DNA of 5,948 bases from an uncultured Methanosarcinales archaeon (GTDB taxonomy: Archaea > Halobacteriota > Methanosarcinia > Methanotrichales > Methanotrichaceae): NCBI GenBank assembly GCA_937864385.1, contig CALMJN010000154.1:1-5948 (forward strand), in the 5' to 3' direction. The translations under genes and the position numbers were made by a program. Positions 5,852-5,948 of the stretch are shown here, one piece after another. The notes under the pieces were generated by a model. It had not been told where the DNA came from, did not search any database, and saw nothing but the letters and a program-made list of their open reading frames with translations. Numbering within the stretch: the stretch's first letter is position 1; each line of letters starts with the position of its first letter.

Positions 5852-5872
5852 CTAACTAACTCGATTGTGCCC
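5852..5872 (-). repeat. Right terminal inverted repeat of the insertion sequence
   Basis: On the minus strand it begins GGGCACAATCGAG and matches the left end at 15 of 21 positions. A second GGGCACA motif lies 32 bases further in (5834-5840, minus strand) and may be a second transposase-binding site or the true end. Confidence 0.5.
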
Positions 5873-5948
5873 ATAAAAAGGTAATAATCGAAAAGTTCCT
5901 TCAGGGCATTCCGACACCAGATATCTCGCGAATGACACAGCATACTGA
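5872..5948 (+). pseudogene. DUF1670-like helix-turn-helix fragment, cut by the insertion sequence, 3' end outside the window
   Basis: Read on the plus strand from CAT at 5872 the sequence gives 25 residues, HKKVIIEKFLQG then IPTPDISRMTQHT, open to the window edge. This resembles the helix-turn-helix of DUF1670 proteins, whose recalled pattern is (T/S)HK..I...YL.G.....I.R.T.HS..AV.RYI; the recognition is from memory. The likeness starts right where the right inverted repeat of the insertion sequence ends, and a TAA lies in the same frame at 5857-5859, so the upstream part of the gene is missing here. A short plus-strand stretch left of the element (4212-4241, VVRDQVHWIG) could be the residue just before the insertion, but ten residues after a stop codon are weak evidence. 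DUF1670 proteins are thought to be DNA-binding regulators; no specific role can be given. Confidence 0.5.

Larger units (their letters stand above)
4242..5872 (-). mobile_element. Insertion sequence with one DDE transposase, about 1.63 kb
   Basis: The element is defined by the transposase gene and by an imperfect terminal inverted repeat: 4242-4262 and the reverse complement of 5852-5872 match at 15 of 21 positions and both begin GGGCAC. The right boundary is supported independently, because a plus-strand protein frame resembling DUF1670 begins right after it. The length suits an IS with a 436-residue transposase. The element is visibly more AT-rich than the MgtC and DUF4139 genes. No target-site duplication is visible (TTGGA before the left end, ATAAA after the right end), which may mean rearrangement or slightly misplaced ends. 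About 200 bases after the transposase stop carry degenerate copies of the transposase start. A competing reading of the right end uses the inner GGGCAC copy at 5835-5840. Confidence 0.65.

Noticed and set aside
5853..5947. Minus-strand open frame at the right edge (reads QYAVSFARYLVSECPEG)
   Set aside because: The plus strand over the same bases gives a recognisable helix-turn-helix, so this is most likely its shadow.
1..5948. CRISPR array or phage-defence cluster
   Set aside because: No regularly spaced repeats and no defence-type genes other than the toxin-antitoxin pair are present.

Overview
The window looks like archaeal chromosome, most plausibly from a methanogen of the Methanosarcinales/Methanothrix type. 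This is inference from several signs: a tRNA without an encoded CCA, TATA-box promoters about 26 bases from start codons (leaderless or very short 5' leaders), poly-T termination, an archaeal-type antitoxin/RelE pair, a secreted protein rich in N-glycosylation sequons, and an archaeal-looking transposase. No single gene fixes the genus.

Layout. Positions 1-322 hold the 3' end of a gene that begins outside the window and encodes a histidine phosphotransfer (HPt) domain. Its reading frame is broken at a GA repeat near 256-263. Positions 390-865 hold a two-gene toxin-antitoxin operon: a VapB/DUF217-like antitoxin overlapping a RelE/ParE-type toxin by 7 bases, preceded by a tandem 9-base repeat. 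Positions 995-1068 are tRNA-Val(UAC). Positions 1125-2372 (minus) encode a 415-residue MgtC/SapB-DUF4010 membrane protein. A divergent promoter region of about 210 bases separates it from a 415-residue exported DUF4139-domain protein at 2585-3832 (plus), which ends at an oligo-T terminator.

From 3857 to the right edge the window is accessory DNA. Positions 3857-4241 hold no convincing gene, only tiny ORFs and an inverted repeat, and look like decayed sequence. Positions about 4242-5872 are a probable insertion sequence. It carries one DDE transposase (minus strand, 436 residues) with an N-terminal zinc ribbon and a CxxH motif between the second D and the E, as in the Mutator/IS256 supergroup. 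It is bounded by an imperfect 21-base terminal inverted repeat (15 of 21 identical by hand alignment). Immediately to the right of that end an open plus-strand frame begins that reads like the helix-turn-helix of DUF1670 proteins, so the element appears to have cut or landed beside such a gene. The left part of the element carries degenerate copies of the first codons of its own transposase, a sign of rearrangement or of an older related element.

The genes do not form one pathway. The window is a core stretch (tRNA, membrane protein, exported protein) flanked on one side by a broken signalling gene and a toxin-antitoxin pair and on the other by a transposon-scarred region. I found no clear case for an undescribed multi-gene system. 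The most useful leads are the frameshift in the HPt gene, the structure of the insertion sequence and its interrupted neighbour, and the architecture of the DUF4139 protein.
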